From Haladaptatus sp. QDMS2 (GTDB lineage: Archaea > Halobacteriota > Halobacteria > Halobacteriales > Halococcaceae): 64,000 bases of DNA. Below the pieces are notes generated by a model. That model saw only the letters and a list, made by a program, of their open reading frames with translations. It was not told where the DNA came from and made no database searches. The position numbers and the translations under genes were made by a program. The stretch covers positions 248,001 to 312,000 of the forward strand of contig NZ_CP119793.1 of assembly GCF_029338295.1 (NCBI RefSeq), written 5' to 3'. Shown here piece by piece: positions 41,471 through 49,523 of this stretch. Position 1 is the stretch's first letter, and each line of letters starts with the position of its first letter.

Positions 41471-41796
41471 CTCACAGGGAGTGGGAGTCCATCACGAGTG
41501 GCGGTGAAGCCCCGAATGGAGAATACAGCCATTAGAACGCCTGAAAACAGTACGGAGCAAGGTTGCCGGGAGACGCAATGAATATGCTGTAAGTCGGAGA
41601 CCGTCTCCTCCTTACCTCTATTTCTATCGCTAGTACGGATATTGTTATACTGCCTAGTGTATAAAACTTTGGTAGATAATAAACAGTCGTTATGCGGATG
41701 TGATCTTGGTGGCTCTGAGGGTTATCCTGGTGTGTGGCAGTCTTTCGGCATTTTTGTTGCGTTCTCACTCTATTACCCCCATCCCTCCTCACGGTG

Positions 41797-41817
41797 TTAC
41801 ACATCGATGACGGGGGG
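41797..41817 (+). repeat. ORB-like iteron of origin 1 type
   Basis: TTACACATCGATGACGGGG plus GG, in direct orientation. Together with the inverted copy at 41450 it flanks an AT-rich segment that could be a DNA unwinding element. Confidence 0.75.
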
Positions 41818-42003
41818 AGGGAGTAGGGGGAAACGATACCCTGATAGAACTCTTGATTCAGCCCCTCATCGAGCAAAGAGAGTTCCACTTTTGAATCAGT
41901 ATCCAACGAATTTTGTGGCTCAGTATCTGCCTTGCCACAATCGGTAGTCAGGGATCGTTCTGACTGGACTGAAGTAGGAGTCACCTATGTTATCATGTCC
42001 AAA

Positions 42004-42044
42004 ATAACCAACATCCAACGTTGAAACACCGCGTTGTTGGTTAA
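42004..42044. promoter_or_regulatory. Operator-like inverted repeat, copy C
   Basis: ATAACCAACA-N21-TGTTGGTTAA, with one mismatch in the left arm. It lies 35 bp before copy D, so the two could bind protein together. Confidence 0.65.
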
Positions 42045-42078
42045 CAATACAGTCACTCTGTTTTACTCAATCAGGTTG

Positions 42079-42118
42079 TTAACCAACAAGAGGGAGATTT
42101 ACATTGAGTGTTGGTTAA
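42079..42118. promoter_or_regulatory. Operator-like inverted repeat, copy D
   Basis: TTAACCAACA-N20-TGTTGGTTAA with perfect arms, followed at once by AAAATG. Confidence 0.7.
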
Positions 42119-42141
42119 AATGACACGGCTTACTGAGGGTT

Positions 42142-42224
42142 TTCGACCCCATCATTTCCACTAATACGCTTACAGGTTTGAAGGAGTGGGTTCGACCCCA
42201 CCATTTCCACTAATACGCTTACAG
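42142..42224 (+). repeat. 34-bp direct repeat, 49-bp offset
   Basis: Bases 42142-42175 and 42191-42224 agree at 33 of 34 positions (TTCGACCCCA, then CATTTCCACTAATACGC, then TTACAG). Could be a recombination or attachment-site duplication; nothing proves it. Confidence 0.6.
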
Positions 42225-42487
42225 ATTAGACGAAGAAGAGTCAACCACCCACTCTCCCTCCACCTTTTCAGATACCTTCGTATCCAGACGCTCTTCATCG
42301 TAGAATCGTTTAGCTTGAATCGAGGCGGTAGTGCGAAGCTTCCCTCCTCAAGCCTGAGCAACGCAAGATTCTCAATCTCACCCTTTTGAGTATCGAACAT
42401 CGCGGTCAGGATGGGACACGTACCGGCAGCACGAGCTCAATCGCGACATCGCGACGGTTGTCGACGCCATACAGACCTTGACATCCT

Positions 42488-43998
42488 CCCGCGCGTAAAC
42501 ACGCGGGAATCCCACGGCACCGCACCGCTGAATTAGGATATTAGGGTTTGCAGTCTACCACCTCTGTCCGAGGTTGGAATCCTCGGGAGAGGTCATGAAG
42601 GTAGACTCCGGGCTGTGCCAACCAGCCGGTACTCCTATCTTCGTCCAAATTGGACGCAGACTCGGAGTTACTTTCGTCGTTGATGTTGAGACGGATGTTT
42701 TCCGCCCCATTTACGTCAGCGTTGAACGCCGCATCACACGGCTCGCACACGTACAAGCCACGTTCGACACGCTGACTGTCGTCTTCTCTACCGCAGACAC
42801 AACACGTCTTGCTCGTGTCACGCTCTGAAACTTCTACGACTTCGATACCCTCGACTTTCCCCTTGTAGGTGAGAATCTTGGTGAAGCGGTCGAACGCCCA
42901 CCCGTGCAGGTCGAGGTTGCCGTGCCGACCCCAGTTCTTTGAGTCGCCGTTCTCGTCCTCTCGAACACCAGCAAGTTTCCCAACGTTGATTCGTCCAACG
43001 GTCTCCTCAACACACCGCTCAACGATGTGTTTCGCCAAGGAGTGGAAGAAGTGGGTGCGGCGCTCCGACCACTTCGCATGTAGACGAGTGGCTTCTTGAC
43101 CGCCCGAGTCATCGCACTTAGCGATTTCTTTCGGGAAGTAGTAGCCGTCCTGTTTCAGGCGGTTGCCGGGGTAGAGGTCGGCTTGCTCGGTGCTGTACGC
43201 GACTGCCGCGAAGTTGCAGATGCCGAGGTCGATACCAGCCGTCTCATTACCGGGTACGGTGGGTGTCTCGATTTCGTCTTTGCAGACGAGGTGTAGTTCC
43301 CATCGTTCCTTCGTCTTGTCGTAGACAGCACGAACTTGTTGTAGGTTCTCGACGGTGACGCCGGGTTGGGTTTCGTATTCGACAAGGATGTATTCCCACG
43401 CTTTCGGGTGTTCCTTGTGATTCGCGCCCTTCGAGAGCCTAACTCGGTTGTTCTTGGTGTCGTGTCGAATGCCGTTTTGCTTCCACGTCACCGTGCTTCT
43501 CGGGTGTTCTTCGTGGACGCGACGGCATTGGTTGTCGTAGTAGTTTTTCTTGCGGTAGCCGGGCGGATTCGCTCGACTGTCAGACTTCCTCTTACCGTAC
43601 CACGAGTTGAAGGATTCAGCGAGTTCCTCCAGAACGCGCTGACTGGACTGCGAGTGCAATCCTTTGTACTTGTTGTGAGTCTTCAACTCGTCTTTGAGGT
43701 CGCCGTGGTCAGGAATCTCACCCGTGTTCTCCCACACTTGGCGGGAGTGGTAGTTTGCGACGTTCCAGAGTTTGCTGGCATCCCATCCATGCCGGTCGAG
43801 CATCTCAACCACTTGGCTGTGGTTGAGGATTTTCGCTCGGTGAGTGCGGTGGATTTCCAGCATTCTAAACGTCTGTATAATCACTTATACTCGATTCTCT
43901 TGTAACAGTTCGGTTTGAGAACGTGGAATATCCCGTCGGGCTATCGACGGTGGGTTGTGGAGGGGTTGTCGGATTCATCCTGACCCTAAAGGGTCAGG
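42488..43998 (-). mobile_element. IS1341-type element (second tnpB subfamily)
   Basis: The right end CCCGCGCG-TAAA-CACGCGGG (42488-42507) is preceded by TTGACATCCT. The left end CCTGACCC-TAAA-GGGTCAGG is at 43979-43998. Only tnpB is inside. The TnpB is of a different subfamily from those at 3232 and 39973, so this is a separate arrival. Confidence 0.78.
42541..43884 (-). CDS. tnpB: TnpB-like protein with altered catalytic site
   Basis: 447 aa; an ATG at 43863 gives a start 'MLEIHRTHRAKILNHSQ'. The first RuvC Asp ('AGIDLGICNFAAVA') and the last ('FNADVNGAENIR') are present, as is the zinc ribbon ('CCVCGREDD', 'CEPCDAAFN'). At the middle acidic position it reads 'INVGKLAGVRE' where relatives have E (EQL, ENL) or D (VGDL). 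No acidic residue is left there. The rest, with 'NLDLHGWAFDRFTKILTYKG', is complete. It may be a nuclease-weak or nuclease-dead TnpB, like the TnpB-derived repressors (TldR). That is inference. Confidence 0.85.
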   Translation of the reverse strand: MIIQTFRMLEIHRTHRAKILNHSQVVEMLDRHGWDASKLWNVANYHSRQVWENTGEIPDHGDLKDELKTHNKYKGLHSQSSQRVLEELAESFNSWYGKRKSDSRANPPGYRKKNYYDNQCRRVHEEHPRSTVTWKQNGIRHDTKNNRVRLSKGANHKEHPKAWEYILVEYETQPGVTVENLQQVRAVYDKTKERWELHLVCKDEIETPTVPGNETAGIDLGICNFAAVAYSTEQADLYPGNRLKQDGYYFPKEIAKCDDSGGQEATRLHAKWSERRTHFFHSLAKHIVERCVEETVGRINVGKLAGVREDENGDSKNWGRHGNLDLHGWAFDRFTKILTYKGKVEGIEVVEVSERDTSKTCCVCGREDDSQRVERGLYVCEPCDAAFNADVNGAENIRLNINDESNSESASNLDEDRSTGWLAQPGVYLHDLSRGFQPRTEVVDCKP

Positions 43999-44111
43999 TA
44001 TTCTCCTTGATTCCGTATAATCAGTGACTTCGGTGCCCATCGAAGCATTTCTGAGTACCTCCCCGATTCTGGTGAAGAATTCACCGCACTGAAGTAGATT
44101 CTGTGAACCAA

Positions 44112-44126
44112 TGAATCACTGATTCA
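44112..44126. repeat. Two TGANTCA heptads, 8-bp period
   Basis: TGAATCA-C-TGATTCA, with a third degenerate unit TGAGTTA at 44128. Same motif and period as the arrays near parA and the integrase. Confidence 0.65.
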
Positions 44127-44231
44127 GTGAGTTAAGGATTGATGACGTGCTTTTCGTTGCCTGAACAACTCTCTGCTTACCGGAAATCGGCTTTGTTGAA
44201 ACCCTATGTCGATGATAGGTTTCAGTGGCCG

Positions 44232-44258
44232 TGCTGAATACAGCGCGCATATTCAGCA
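44232..44258. promoter_or_regulatory. Palindrome TGCTGAATA-N9-TATTCAGCA (copy 1)
   Basis: Perfect 9-bp arms with a 9-bp spacer, 110 bp before the gene at 44368. Related copies are at 45773 and 48932. Confidence 0.6.
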
Positions 44259-44367
44259 AGAGGTTCTACTCGTTGGACGGAGTTCACTCAGTCACTCGTA
44301 ACACGACATCTACGTGAACGTGCGGCATATTCACATGGTTTCCTCGCGTAGTCTTTAGTGTTTCACA

Positions 44368-45669
44368 ATGTCTATACCCACAGAATCGCTTACCGATTTG
44401 CTCGAGTACCCACTGCTCCAGGCCATTTTCGGGCGGCGTGCCCGCCGCTTCGGTCTCGGGATGGAGATTCCGTCCGGTCCATTGGCCTTCGAATCTGACG
44501 CTGATCCGCACCCCCTCAGTGACCTCGAACAATCCGTCCTCGTTGCGGCGGGCACAGGGGTCACGGGTTGGAGTTTCGGCCTTCCATTCGGACCAGCCCG
44601 GCCTGATGAGCATGCGGATTATACGGTGCGGTTTACAGGTCGTACTGCACCGACAGCAGCCGGTATCGGGACACCAGTGTTGTTCTATACGGACGACGAC
44701 GGCACGTACGTGACCAACACTCGGGACGTAAATCCCGACCGAGCCCGCGAGTTGAACGATATCGACAACGATGCCGAACAGATCATCGCGGTGTCCCGGG
44801 AGCAGACCGAGCAGCTGTCGGATTCGAGACTAGACCTCCCCGCCGCTCCCGGACATATTTTAGAGCCCAATCACTGGTGGGCTAATAGCCCGGGGTCGAC
44901 ACTGTTTATGCCAGTGGCCGACGCCAGCGAGCAAATGCTCGGCTTACTTTCCCTGTTTGTTGAAAATGGCTATCTCATCGCCGACGATGATGTCGGCGAA
45001 CCCGCGGGAGACTTAGCGCCGTTTATCCGGTCCGGATTGCTTGAAGAGGACAAGGTCTTCCCCTTGTCCTTCCTCGAACGGTTCACGTACTCGTCGAACT
45101 GCGCGGAAGTTGCGTTTATCGGGCACAATATCGTCCTGACGTTGCAGGCGATGGGCCTCGGTGGCTTGTTCTTCACTGGACTCAGCGATTTGAGCGTCCT
45201 CGGGTCACCAACCGCTAAAGGCATCGAGGGGCTCGGATTCACCTTCGTCGAGGACGAGGACTGGACCGCTCCCAATCCAGTCGGACTCGATGGCGTCTTT
45301 GAGGGGCTTTGTCCGCCGTATTATCCTAATATGCGTGCAGCGGTCGAGGAGTTCGTAGAGCGGAAGTTCGGCCCCGAAGGCGCCTACGATCCGCGAACAG
45401 GGGGTCCTTGGAAAGAGAGTGACAAGGTCAAACAGACCGTTTCTCCGTATAGTGATGAGATGGTGGACTGTCTGACCGAAATCGTCCAATATGTATACGA
45501 CAAACACGGGAAGTTCCCGGGAACGATTCCGACGATGGTACTCCCCGGTTACGTTCAGGCCCACCATCTCGATACGAAGTTTTACGACTCACATTACCAA
45601 CCGGGGGCCTACCTCGATACCCACGCTGATCACATGCGGCGGTGGCATGTAGAGGATACCCTGTCGTGA
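44368..45669 (+). CDS. Large unknown protein, possibly nitroreductase-like
   Basis: 433 aa, soluble. It starts 'MSIPTESLTDLLEYPLLQAI', then 'FGRRARRFGLGMEIPSGPLA', and has conserved-looking blocks 'LEQSVLVAAGTGVTGWSFGL', 'RFTGRTAPTAAGIGTPVLFY', 'LEPNHWWANSPGSTLFMPVA', 'LTLQAMGLGGLFFTGLSDLS' and 'VGLDGVFEGLCPPYYPNMRA'. The 'RRARRFGLG...PLSDLE...LVAAGTG' opening recalls the nitroreductase/SagB fold, but I cannot assign it firmly. I recall similar full-length proteins in actinobacteria, which would suggest transfer from bacteria. No neighbour points to a pathway. Confidence 0.6.
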   Translation: MSIPTESLTDLLEYPLLQAIFGRRARRFGLGMEIPSGPLAFESDADPHPLSDLEQSVLVAAGTGVTGWSFGLPFGPARPDEHADYTVRFTGRTAPTAAGIGTPVLFYTDDDGTYVTNTRDVNPDRARELNDIDNDAEQIIAVSREQTEQLSDSRLDLPAAPGHILEPNHWWANSPGSTLFMPVADASEQMLGLLSLFVENGYLIADDDVGEPAGDLAPFIRSGLLEEDKVFPLSFLERFTYSSNCAEVAFIGHNIVLTLQAMGLGGLFFTGLSDLSVLGSPTAKGIEGLGFTFVEDEDWTAPNPVGLDGVFEGLCPPYYPNMRAAVEEFVERKFGPEGAYDPRTGGPWKESDKVKQTVSPYSDEMVDCLTEIVQYVYDKHGKFPGTIPTMVLPGYVQAHHLDTKFYDSHYQPGAYLDTHADHMRRWHVEDTLS

Positions 45670-46022
45670 CCGATCCTTGCATCCAGAAGGTCTGATGATA
45701 CAAATCTGCCGCCTGCATCCTCTGTATTCAGCAGGCTTCGATAAACTCACCAACAAGCTGTCAAACTGGCCGTGCTGAATACAGCCTCTATATCTTGCAC
45801 GGCACTTCTGACAGGGATGGGGTAGGTTTCTGAGGCCGTGCTGAACTCACTGCGCGAGTCGGTCATAGTTGATTGGGAACGGTGCCTCGGATCAATGAGA
45901 TAATTGGTCGACGTGGTTACCCAGCGGGTACGACGGATCATCGACATGAGAAGCAGTACAGACACGCCACTAACGACAACTGAAGTACCACGGGATGAGT
46001 GACCCATGGCACCTCGTTTCTC
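45670..46022. other. Intergenic region with palindrome relics
   Basis: Holds one degenerate TGCTGAATA-type palindrome (45773-45799), a stray TATTCAGCA at 45725 and a half site TGCTGAACT at 45838. No gene seen. Confidence 0.5.
45773..45799. promoter_or_regulatory. Palindrome of TGCTGAATA type (copy 2, degenerate)
   Basis: TGCTGAATA-CAGCCTCTA-TATCTTGCA. The spacer resembles that of copy 3 (CACCCTCTA). Confidence 0.45.
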
Positions 46023-46988
46023 TTAGTAAATATCCATTGCCTCAAGTTGTTCTCGATATCGATTTCGAATCGTCACTTCAGTCACCTGTGCAACGTTCGC
46101 AACCTCTCTCTGCGTCATATTCTCATTACAGAGGAGACATGCAGCGTAGAGTGCTGCCGCAGCAAATCCTGTCGGCGACTTCCCCGACAACAGACCAGCC
46201 TCAGTAGACACGTCGATTATTTCAGTTGCTTTCCGCTGGACCTCCTCGCTCACTCCCAACTCTGAGGAGAACCGAGGCAAATACTGTTTTGGGTCGACTG
46301 GCTGTATCTCGAGCCCAAGTTCGCTTGCAATATATCGATACGTTCGAGCGATTTCGATCCGTTCGATCCGAGCGACGGTGACAACTTCGTCGAGACTTCG
46401 TGGAATCCCCTCTTGACGACACGCTGCATAGAGGGCACTGGTAGCGACGCCTTCGATAGACCGTCCCCGAATGAGATTCTCAGCAAGTGCTCGGCGGTAG
46501 ATAACGCTCGCGACTTCGCGAACCGAACGCGGGACACCGAGAGCCGACGACATCCGGTCGATTTCCGACAGCGCGAACTGCAGATTGCGTTCGCTTGCGT
46601 CTTTCGTTCGGATCCGTTCCTGCCACTTCCGGAGTCGGCGCATCTGATTCTGCTGATCTGCGGAGAGCGTTCGTCCAGATGCATCCTGATTCTTCCAGTC
46701 GATAGTTGTCGTCATCCCATCGTCGTGCATCGTCTTCGTCGTTGGAGCACCGACTCGGGACTTTGAATCCCGTTCGTTCTGATTGAACGCCCGCCACTCG
46801 GGTCCATGGTCGATCTGTCCTTCTTCGAGGACGAGCCCGCAGTCGTCGCAGACCAACTCGGCCATCTCTGTACTCTGTACGAGTGTCGACGAGTCACATT
46901 CTGGACACGTTTGCGTCGTCGAGTTTGATGATGATTCTGTCTCCTTCTTCCCTCGACCGATTATCCACTCTCGAGCAGGATTAGACAT
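46023..46988 (-). CDS. tfb: Transcription initiation factor TFB
   Basis: 321 aa. The N-terminal zinc ribbon has C28/C31 and C47/C50 ('CPECDSS', 'CDDCGLVLEEGQIDHGPEWR'). The B-reader region follows ('RVGAPTTKTMHDDGMTTTID'), then two cyclin-fold repeats ('NLIRGRSIEGVATSALYAAC', 'GLLSGKSPTGFAAAALYAAC') with the terminal HTH 'TQREVANVAQVTEVTIRNRY'. TFB binds TBP-DNA and brings in RNA polymerase. The window also holds a TBP gene, so an accessory TBP/TFB pair on one replicon is possible. Confidence 0.95.
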   Translation of the reverse strand: MSNPAREWIIGRGKKETESSSNSTTQTCPECDSSTLVQSTEMAELVCDDCGLVLEEGQIDHGPEWRAFNQNERDSKSRVGAPTTKTMHDDGMTTTIDWKNQDASGRTLSADQQNQMRRLRKWQERIRTKDASERNLQFALSEIDRMSSALGVPRSVREVASVIYRRALAENLIRGRSIEGVATSALYAACRQEGIPRSLDEVVTVARIERIEIARTYRYIASELGLEIQPVDPKQYLPRFSSELGVSEEVQRKATEIIDVSTEAGLLSGKSPTGFAAAALYAACLLCNENMTQREVANVAQVTEVTIRNRYREQLEAMDIY

Positions 46989-47034
46989 AATGGGTTCGTT
47001 CCACTCTTTCAGCTGTTGTTGTGCGATGGGTCAT

Positions 47035-47727
47035 TTATTGTATTCCGCTTCGAGCAGTACGAGAGACGTCTCTCCTCTCTGTGGGCGACTCACGCCGTGG
47101 CAGTTGGAACTTGAAGGACGTGACGAGACTGACGTTCCCACCCCGCTGGAGTCTCCGGAAGAGACCTTCGTTGTCGGTGTCACTCGCGTGAACGAGTTCG
47201 CCGTCGGGGGTGACGATATCGGCTGACAGGAGGTTATCGATCGTCACTCCATTCTTTCGGGAGAGCCAACTGAACCCCCCGCCAAGAGTTAATCCACCGA
47301 CACCGCTCGTCGAGTTGGACTCGAGTGGTGTTTCGAACCCGAACGCGTGGGTCTCGCGGGCAAGTTCACCGAGTACGACACCCAGTTCCACGCGAGCAGT
47401 TTCCGTAGTCGGATCCACGCGGAACGAGTTCATCCGCGAGAGGTCGATCATGAGACCATCGTCGCCAGCAATCCGCCCAACGACGTTGTGGCCACCCCCG
47501 TGTACCGAGATCGGGGCGTCGTGTTCGTTTCCGAACTTGACTGCGCTGATGACCTCTGCAGTCGAAGCACACTGGACGATGACTGCAGGATGCTTGTCTA
47601 CCATCGCATTTCACACTGCTCGGGAATCGTCGTAGGCTTCGTCTCCCGATTGGATTAGATCACCACGAAGTCTCCCTGCGAGTGCGACAATCGATTCGGC
47701 GTCTGTGAGTGACTTTCGTACTGACAT
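47035..47727 (-). pseudogene. FAD-linked oxidase (BBE-type), broken
   Basis: The start at 47725-47727 reads 'MSVRKSLTDAESIVALAGRL', 'SGDEAYDDSRAV', then TGA (47611-47613) where relatives have Trp ('VWNAMVDKHPA'). The frame goes on as 'MVDKHPAVIVQCASTAEVIS', 'PISVHGGGHNVVGRIAGDDG' and 'TSGVGGLTLGGGFSWLSRKN'. It stops after about 190 more codons, without the C-terminal substrate domain or the berberine-bridge tail. A TGG-to-TGA change plus 3' truncation make it a clear pseudogene of a PCMH/FAD oxidoreductase. Confidence 0.82.
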
Positions 47728-48036
47728 TGTGGACTCTATCGACGCGTGTTGCGAGAGGGACGAGTAATAATCGAACTCTGTGACAGTCCGTTACCACGAG
47801 ACGAGGACAAGCATTGCCTTCGATACCGATACCGAAACGAGAGGACGTATCGTGGGACATCGACCCTCACTCCGCTATCATCGGGCAGCGACCCTTCGAT
47901 ATCGAATTTGATCAGAACTACCTCGTGTCGGTGGCCGCCCATCGGAGGAGACGATAGGGATTATCGTCGGTGTTCATAGATTCTCCCTGGTAAACATCGA
48001 CGACTGCAGCCAGACGAGGCTCGTCGTTCCTCATAC
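47728..48036. other. Intergenic region without a convincing gene
   Basis: Only short antisense frames. No repeat recognised. Confidence 0.4.
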
Positions 48037-48717
48037 CTACGATAATCCCTCTAGCGGTCCCGAATTCGTCGCTGGGGAAGTATCGGCGTGGACTACCCGC
48101 TCGACGACGATAGCGAGGGCACGCCGCATACGCTGAGAGAGTGCACTGTCGCTGATCTCCATGTCCTCGGCAAGGTCAGCGAGGGTGATGCGCCTCGGAA
48201 CCTCGAAAAAGCCGCGTTGATAGGCCATCACGAGCGCCTCGTACTGTTCGTCCGAGAGCGTTTCTGTCTCCTCCGGCGGAGACGGATTGTAGAGATGACG
48301 CAGCGTGACGGGGATATTCTGGTTCGTGAGTGCCATGTTGAACTCCGAGAGCTGTTCGTGTGTTCCAAACCGAAGCCGGAAGTCCCACGTTTCGGCTTTC
48401 CCTGTCGCTTCGAGGATCTTGGCGCGAGTCTTGACGAGAGCCGCAACGATACCGTTGATCTCGCTACTCCAGTGGACTTCGAAGAGCGTCTTCTCGTTGG
48501 TCGTCGTGAGTTGCGTGACGCTCTTGGTCTGCGGACTCGTGCTCAATGCGGCTTCGATGTCCGCACAATCGGTACCAGAGGTCCAGAACAGTGGAATGAT
48601 AGTCTCCTGCAGCGGGACGATTCGTTCGAGTTCGATAACGACCTCTGGAAAGTCCTGTAGGACGCGTCCAAGCTCGAAGGCGTCTGCAGGGACGGTGATG
48701 TCGGCAATAACCGTCAT
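48037..48717 (-). CDS. HTH_10 (bacterio-opsin activator type) regulator
   Basis: 226 aa from the ATG at 48715-48717; the frame is open further upstream but those residues look non-coding. The N-terminal about 150 residues are the usual sensor-like beta domain ('MTVIADITVPADAFELGRVL'). The C-terminal HTH_10 reads 'LSDEQYEALVMAYQRGFFEV', 'PRRITLADLAEDMEISDSAL', 'QRMRRALAIVVERVV'. Target unknown. A TGCTGAACA/TATTCAGCA palindrome lies 215 bp upstream and could be its own or another regulator's site. Confidence 0.88.
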   Translation of the reverse strand: MTVIADITVPADAFELGRVLQDFPEVVIELERIVPLQETIIPLFWTSGTDCADIEAALSTSPQTKSVTQLTTTNEKTLFEVHWSSEINGIVAALVKTRAKILEATGKAETWDFRLRFGTHEQLSEFNMALTNQNIPVTLRHLYNPSPPEETETLSDEQYEALVMAYQRGFFEVPRRITLADLAEDMEISDSALSQRMRRALAIVVERVVHADTSPATNSGPLEGLS

Positions 48718-48931
48718 CGGTGGTCTCCTCGGTGCGGCGGTGAAAGAGAGAGCAGTGTCATGAGTTATCGTGATGTGGTGGCAAACTACGATACCGAAGG
48801 CTAAAAATTCGGGGTGTAGCTGAGCAGGTTCGATATCGAAGGAGTGTGTCGACTGCTCGGTACGCACCACTGCTTCTCCGTGTCTCTCGGTCACCCAGTG
48901 ATCGTTTGGACTTGCTCGTGGTCGGACCGAC

Positions 48932-48958
48932 TGCTGAACACACCCTCTATATTCAGCA
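48932..48958. promoter_or_regulatory. Palindrome TGCTGAACA-N9-TATTCAGCA (copy 3)
   Basis: One mismatch in the left arm, same 9-bp spacer as copy 1. Upstream of the HTH_10 gene ending at 48037. Confidence 0.55.
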
Positions 48959-49099
48959 CGCATCATCTGTCAAATATTGTGGATTAAACAGAGTCCGGAA
49001 AACCGAAGTGCCCCATTTGAACTCCCATTCTAGATTGAGGCGGTCTCTTCAGAACGAGTGGACGTCCCTCTGAAAATTGACCATATCGAACACTCAAAC

Positions 49100-49198
49100 A
49101 CACCATTTTTCCGTTGTAACGGATTCAGAGGTTTCTCGATTGAGGAATCGTGGAAAAGTGGCTGTAGAAGTGTGTTCCACACCATTTTTCCGCTGTAA
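49100..49198. repeat. Two ORB-like iterons of origin 2 type
   Basis: ACACCATTTTTCCGTTGTAA at 49100-49119 and ACACCATTTTTCCGCTGTAA at 49179-49198, the complement of TTACAACGGAAAAATGGTGT. Outlying members of the origin 2 set. Confidence 0.75.
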
Positions 49199-49299
49199 GA
49201 GATAGCAAGAAGTTCTGTATTCAGATCACTTCCATCGAACGTTCAGATAGGTCGCTGTTGCGCTCCGTCGAGCCATGCTGATCCCTTCCAAATTCATTC

Positions 49300-49341
49300 T
49301 TAACCAACAGCGGTGATGAACTCCCCCAATCTGTTGGTTAA
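49300..49341. promoter_or_regulatory. Operator-like inverted repeat TTAACCAACA-N22-TGTTGGTTAA (copy E)
   Basis: Perfect arms with a 22-bp spacer, in the intergenic region left of the par genes. Confidence 0.7.
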
Positions 49342-49501
49342 AATCGTTGAATCCCGCAACGTCTGTCAATTCCAACTCTCGTACTTCGGAAGGTCCATAT
49401 CTACTGGCCGGGCCAACCACCTAGGCAGCAAAAGCAGCCCCTCAACAACTCAGTCAAACGTGCCTCACAACGGATGGTGAGTCGAACCATCCTCAACTCT
49501 C

Positions 49502-49523
49502 TGACTCACAAATTCACTGATCC
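49502..49523. repeat. TGANTCA heptad near the parB-like gene end
   Basis: TGACTCA at 49502-49508 is followed by degenerate units (ATTCACTGATCC). It overlaps the 3' end of the small gene downstream of parA. Confidence 0.4.

Larger units (their letters stand above)
41527..42540. other. Long intergenic region with origin and operator signals
   Basis: No convincing gene. It holds an AT-rich stretch (about 41625-41700), the ORB at 41797, two TTAACCAACA inverted repeats, a 34-bp direct repeat and the right end of the next tnpB element. This is a plausible second half of origin 1. Confidence 0.6.
43885..44367. other. Intergenic region with IS end, heptads and palindrome
   Basis: Contains the left end of the tnpB element, two TGANTCA heptads (44112-44126) and the TGCTGAATA palindrome at 44232. 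No gene seen. Confidence 0.6.
48718..49513. other. Intergenic region with palindrome, ORBs and inverted repeat
   Basis: No gene. It contains the palindrome at 48932, two ORB-like iterons (49100-49198), the TTAACCAACA inverted repeat (49300) and a TGANTCA heptad near 49502. It forms the left border of the par/origin 2 block. Confidence 0.6.

Noticed and set aside
42120-42230. tRNA 3' end or att site, because of GGGTTCGACCCCACCA
   Set aside because: The stem GTGGG/CCCAC leaves a 6-base loop, not the 7-base T loop, and no acceptor, D or anticodon arm precedes it. I kept it only as a direct repeat.
42170-42400. 76-aa minus-strand frame
   Set aside because: Its C-terminus is only the translated direct repeat, and the rest has no haloarchaeal protein composition.
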